A DNA stretch of 64,000 bases. It comes from JAJPIG01 sp035531675. GTDB taxonomy: Bacteria > Desulfobacterota > Binatia > Binatales > Binataceae. Shown here in pieces: positions 60,913 through 64,000 of this stretch. The translations under genes and the position numbers were made by a program. Positions within the stretch are counted from its first letter, which is position 1. Each line of letters begins with the position of its first letter. The stretch covers positions 1-64,000 of the forward strand of contig DATKSL010000014.1 of the NCBI GenBank assembly GCA_035531675.1. Direction: 5' to 3'. Under the pieces are notes generated by a model. It was not told the DNA's origin. It did not search any database and saw only the letters and a program-made list of their open reading frames with translations.

Positions 60913-61821
60913 ATGGCGATGCGCGACGACACCAGCTTTACCTCATCATCGAAGAGCGCCGGATTAGCATGGAAGAGCGCCGGATTGGCAGCGCTCCTGT
61001 CGATCCTGCTGATCGCCGGATGCGGTCGCAAGTCGGCCGAGGACTATCTCAATGCAGGCGACCAGGCGATGCAATCCTCGGGCTTCTCGCAGGCCGAGGC
61101 CGACTATCAGGAGGCGATCCGGCTGGCGCCCAACGACCCGCGCACCCACGTCGCGCTGGCCAATGCCTACCTGGCCGAGAAGAAACCCGACCAGGCCCGG
61201 GCCGAGCTGATGAAGGCGCTCGAACTCGACCCCAAGAACCCCGACGCGCACGCCGCGCTGGGTGACCTTTATCTCGCCAGCTCCGAGCCGCAGGCCGCCG
61301 AGGAGCAGTATCGCGCCGCGGTGGCACTGGCCTCCGGCGACGCCAGCTACCGCATCAAGCTCGCCCAGGCGTTGACGCGCGCCAACAAGTTCGGCCCGGC
61401 CGAGGTTGAGCTGCGCACCGCGATCGGGCTGGAACCGCGCAACGCCGCCGCTCACTATGCGCTGGCTTCGCTGCTGTTCGCCGAGGGGCCGGACCAGGCG
61501 AAAGAGGCGCAGGCCGAGATGGCTGCGGCGCAATCGCTCAATCCGAGCCTCGCCACCCCGACACCGCTGGCGACTCCCGCCACGGCGGCTTCTGCGGCGC
61601 CGGGCGCGCCGCCGGTCGCGGCCAAGGTGCGGCCACTCAACAAGCGCTTCGAGCTGACCAAGAATTCGCCGGTCTATCAGAATCCCGATCAGACCAGCGC
61701 GGTGGTCGCCCAGGTGCATCGCGGCCGCTGGGTCCACGTCATCGGCATCGCCGGCGATTGGCTGCAGATTCGCTTGCGCAACGGCACCGTCGGCTTCATC
61801 CCGACCGCCGCCGCCGAGTAA
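60913..61821 (+). CDS. TPR-repeat lipoprotein with C-terminal SH3 domain
   Basis: 302 residues from the ATG at 60913; an ATG at 60919 has better spacing to AAGGGAG. A lipobox LLIAGC (Cys about residue 37) follows the signal. Four or more tetratricopeptide repeats run from about 45 to 195 (AEDYLNAGDQAMQSSGFSQA, DPRTHVALANAYLAEKKPDQ, NPDAHAALGDLYLASSEPQA, NAAAHYALASLLFAEGPDQ). An Ala/Pro linker leads to a bacterial SH3-type domain (about 245-300, TKNSPVYQNPDQTSAVVAQV, GRWVHVIGIAGDWLQIRL). It is probably an envelope scaffold for protein or cell-wall contacts. Confidence 0.85.
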   Translation: MAMRDDTSFTSSSKSAGLAWKSAGLAALLSILLIAGCGRKSAEDYLNAGDQAMQSSGFSQAEADYQEAIRLAPNDPRTHVALANAYLAEKKPDQARAELMKALELDPKNPDAHAALGDLYLASSEPQAAEEQYRAAVALASGDASYRIKLAQALTRANKFGPAEVELRTAIGLEPRNAAAHYALASLLFAEGPDQAKEAQAEMAAAQSLNPSLATPTPLATPATAASAAPGAPPVAAKVRPLNKRFELTKNSPVYQNPDQTSAVVAQVHRGRWVHVIGIAGDWLQIRLRNGTVGFIPTAAAE

Positions 61822-61860
61822 TGGCGGCACGCCTGACGGCGTAGTAACCGGCAGAGGATT

Positions 61861-61975
61861 GTCATTCTGAGCGCGGCGAAGAATCCCGAGCATCACCCTG
61901 AGGTTGCGAGCTCGCCCCGGCCGCAGCCGGGATTCCTCGCCGCTCAGACTGCGCCCGGAATGACGAAGCATTCCC
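61861..61975. repeat. Inverted repeat at the 3' end of the exonuclease gene
   Basis: TCTGAGCGCGGCGAAGAATCCCG near 61866 is imperfectly complementary to the segment near 61928-61948 (about 21 of 23 positions), 39 bases apart. The ends carry GTCATTCTGAG and GGAATGAC, a motif dispersed in many bacterial genomes. The coding frame of the exonuclease passes through it. Confidence 0.6.
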
Positions 61976-63856
61976 GGTATTGGTGAGAATCGCCCTTAAC
62001 GCGTCGGGCGAGATCGACGGGCCGTTAAGATAGATCAGGCGGCCGTCGGCGGGCTCGCGCTCCCGGAGCCATCGCGCCACGATCGTCATCGCTTCGATCT
62101 CGTCCCGCGCGATCGGACGCGCCCGGAATCGCTCATAGTGGTCGGCCACGAAACGCGCGATCTCGATCGCGATGTCCGGCGAATCAAGGCGCCGCGTCAG
62201 CGCCAGCCGCCCGCTCAGCACGACCCGGAGCGCGCGGTCATCGCCCTCCCCCGTCACGATTAACAGATTGTTCTCGGTCACGACTTGCGACAGTCGCGTC
62301 ACGCGCGCGGCGAGCGTCGCCAGCGCTTCGAGATCGCGATGGTGCCGGCGGGCCTCCTCGAAGCGCATCCCGGCCGCGGCCCGGTCGCGCGCCCCCGCCA
62401 GTTCGCCGAGTAGCGGACCGCTGCGGCCGCGCAGGAACTCGAGCGCGCGGCGCACCCGCGCCTCGTAGTCAGCTTCATCGACGGTGGCATTGCACGGCAT
62501 CGCACAACGCCCCATCTGGCCGTAGATACAGGGCGCGAACTCGGGGTCGGGCGCGAGCTTGCCGCCGCAGGTTCTAAGCCCGAGCAGCCGGGCGAGCACG
62601 CGGATCGAGCGATCGAGATTGCCGCGGCCGACGAACGGCCCGAGCTGCATCACGCCGCGCCGCACGGTCATCTTGGTGGTCGCGGCGAGCTTCGGAAAAC
62701 GATCCGCCAGATCGATCTTCAAAAAAAATGCGCTCGGCCCGTTCTTGAGCATCCGGTTGTACGGCGGCTTGAGCTCGCGGATCAGCTCGGCCTCGGTTAG
62801 CGCCGCCTCCAGCGTCGAGCGCGCCGGGCGGGTTTCGATCGCGTGCACGTGGCTCACCAGGTCGGCGACCTTGGCCTTGGTGCCCATCCCGCCGTTGAAA
62901 TATGAGCCGACCCGATCGCGCAGCCGCCGCGCCTTGCCGACATAGAGCAGCTCGCCGCGCTCGTTGCGCATCAGGTATACGCCGGGTGCCTGCGGGATCG
63001 CCGCAATTACTTCGGGCGGCACGTGACGCTCGAGCCGGCGGCCGGCAGGCGTGCGGCCGTGCAGATCGAGCAATCGGTCCAGGCGCGTGACGCCCATCCG
63101 CACCGCCATCTCGAGGAAAATCGCGAACAGCTCGGCCGCCATCCGCGCGTCGCCCAAACCGCGATGGCGTCCCTCGGTCGAGAGCCCGAAATGCTCCGCC
63201 AGCGCGTCGAGTCGCCGGCGCTTGAGCGACGGCAGCATCCGGCGCGACAGCTTGAGCGTGCACAGCACCGGGTTCATCAGCCCGAGTCCGAACAGCCGGC
63301 GGAACTCGAAATCGAGGAAGGCAAAATCGAACGGCGCGTTGTGCGCGACCATCACGGCCTCGCCCAGGAAATCGCGAAAGGCCGGCATCACGCGCTCGAT
63401 CGGCGGCGCGTCGGCCACCATCTCGTTGCTGATCGAGGTCAGCCGGCTGATAAACGGCGGGATCGGCGTGCGCGGGCGCACCAGGCTCTGGAAGCGGTCG
63501 ACGATGCGCTGACCCGTCATCCGGCAGGCGCCGATCTCGACGATCGTGCCGGGCCCGGGACGGCCGCCGACGGTCTCGAGATCGACCACTACGAAGTTGG
63601 CGGCCTCGAGCGGGACCTTGAGACTGCCGTTGCGGCTGAGCGACCAGAAGCCGGTGGCGGCCTCGAAGCAGAAATGGGGATCGTCGCCGAGCAGACGCGC
63701 CAGGATGCGCGGGCCGAGTTCGGGATCGGAGCCGGTGCCGCGAAACAGAAGCGCCAGCAGTTCGTCGGCGCGCGCGCCGGCCGGCCGCGCGGCCAGAAAG
63801 GAGTAGATTCGCTCGCGCGCGGTCGCGCCCGGATGCGAGCCGTCCCGGAGCATCAT
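61862..63856 (-). CDS. DnaQ-like exonuclease fused to GIY-YIG/UvrC-like nuclease
   Basis: 664 residues from the ATG at 63856, with GGAGGTG seven bases upstream. A DEDDh 3'-5' exonuclease domain (about 85-255) has FVVVDLET, VAHNAPFDFAFL and HRGLGDA. A GIY-YIG nuclease domain (about 285-370) starts APGVYLMRNERGELLYVGKA. A cysteine set typical of the UvrC iron-sulfur cluster follows (LRTC to PCIYGQMGRCAMPC). The UvrC RNase H-like and helix-hairpin-helix parts are absent. The architecture is that of Cho/DnaQ fusions linked to DNA repair. The last 30-35 residues derive from an inverted repeat. Confidence 0.88.
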   Translation of the reverse strand: MMLRDGSHPGATARERIYSFLAARPAGARADELLALLFRGTGSDPELGPRILARLLGDDPHFCFEAATGFWSLSRNGSLKVPLEAANFVVVDLETVGGRPGPGTIVEIGACRMTGQRIVDRFQSLVRPRTPIPPFISRLTSISNEMVADAPPIERVMPAFRDFLGEAVMVAHNAPFDFAFLDFEFRRLFGLGLMNPVLCTLKLSRRMLPSLKRRRLDALAEHFGLSTEGRHRGLGDARMAAELFAIFLEMAVRMGVTRLDRLLDLHGRTPAGRRLERHVPPEVIAAIPQAPGVYLMRNERGELLYVGKARRLRDRVGSYFNGGMGTKAKVADLVSHVHAIETRPARSTLEAALTEAELIRELKPPYNRMLKNGPSAFFLKIDLADRFPKLAATTKMTVRRGVMQLGPFVGRGNLDRSIRVLARLLGLRTCGGKLAPDPEFAPCIYGQMGRCAMPCNATVDEADYEARVRRALEFLRGRSGPLLGELAGARDRAAAGMRFEEARRHHRDLEALATLAARVTRLSQVVTENNLLIVTGEGDDRALRVVLSGRLALTRRLDSPDIAIEIARFVADHYERFRARPIARDEIEAMTIVARWLREREPADGRLIYLNGPSISPDALRAILTNTGNASSFRAQSERRGIPAAAGASSQPQGDARDSSPRSE

Positions 63857-64000
63857 ACGCCGCCACCTCCACCCAATCGCCGCTTCGTCTTCCGTTCGCT
63901 TTACCAGAACAGACGACGCGGGCGCAATGCGATCGGATTCGTCGCCGGGCCGACGTTTTCCGGGCAAGACTGGTTTTCGCTCCCGCACTCGCGATACAAT

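Overview
The window is GC-rich, densely coded chromosomal DNA from a Gram-negative bacterium. An almost complete phospholipid-trafficking (Mla) operon implies an outer membrane. A CofC-like F420 biosynthesis enzyme and two luciferase-like (LLM) flavin/F420 oxidoreductases sit among CoA-dependent aromatic catabolism genes, two Rieske oxygenases, UbiD and FAH-family enzymes. This mix resembles uncultured soil or aquifer lineages such as Candidatus Binatota (Desulfobacterota_B). That placement is an inference from gene content only, since no rRNA or marker comparison was possible.

Layout. 0-5.6 kb: a membrane protein, a Tat-exported sulfite-oxidase-fold molybdoenzyme convergent with a cytochrome b / tetraheme cytochrome c pair, and a PBP1B-type peptidoglycan synthase. 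5.9-14.9 kb: a Rieske oxygenase, then a minus-strand catabolic operon (flavin monooxygenase/old-yellow-enzyme fusion, SDR, enoyl-CoA hydratase family, RidA family, CoA ligase, small protein, alpha/beta hydrolase), preceded by an LLM oxidoreductase. The gene set matches the hybrid aerobic 2-aminobenzoyl-CoA or salicylyl-CoA pathway. 15.1-17.2 kb: a CYTH-like protein and a split CHR transporter. 17.2-22.9 kb: an anti-sigma-kinase-like/GNAT fusion, DUF1329, a CarAa-like Rieske oxygenase and a BaiN-type flavoprotein. 23.1-23.5 kb: two very small genes with a structured 3' region and a terminator.

23.8-38.4 kb: UbiD, FAH family, a pore-less ion-channel remnant, DUF4239, then a secreted and redox region holding a small exported protein, a GH17-like lipoprotein, a DUF523/DUF1722 protein, a 12-repeat NHL protein with a long Thr/Ala/Pro tail and a hexaheme cytochrome. 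This ends at an adenosine deaminase fragment beside hypoxanthine phosphoribosyltransferase. 38.5-46.5 kb: tRNA-Leu(UAA), lipoproteins, an orphan molybdenum hydroxylase large subunit, an LLM enzyme, a palindromic repeat cluster, an RNB-domain RNase and a small HTH protein.

46.9-54.3 kb: RNase HII, then pdhA-pdhB-pdhC-lpdA-lipB-lipA, a self-contained pyruvate dehydrogenase plus lipoate synthesis and attachment unit. 54.6-64 kb: a phasin-like helical-repeat protein, the minus-strand operon cofC-mlaE-mlaF-mlaD-mlaC-mlaA, a decayed second copy of the mlaE 5' end, a TPR/SH3 lipoprotein, and a DnaQ-exonuclease/UvrC-like protein whose C-terminus runs into a dispersed inverted repeat.

The most notable signals are the aminoaromatic-CoA operon, the NHL protein built as a duplicated six-repeat unit next to a multiheme cytochrome, the three gene remnants (ion channel, adenosine deaminase, mlaE), the altered ATP-binding box in the kinase/GNAT fusion, and the small-protein locus at 23 kb.
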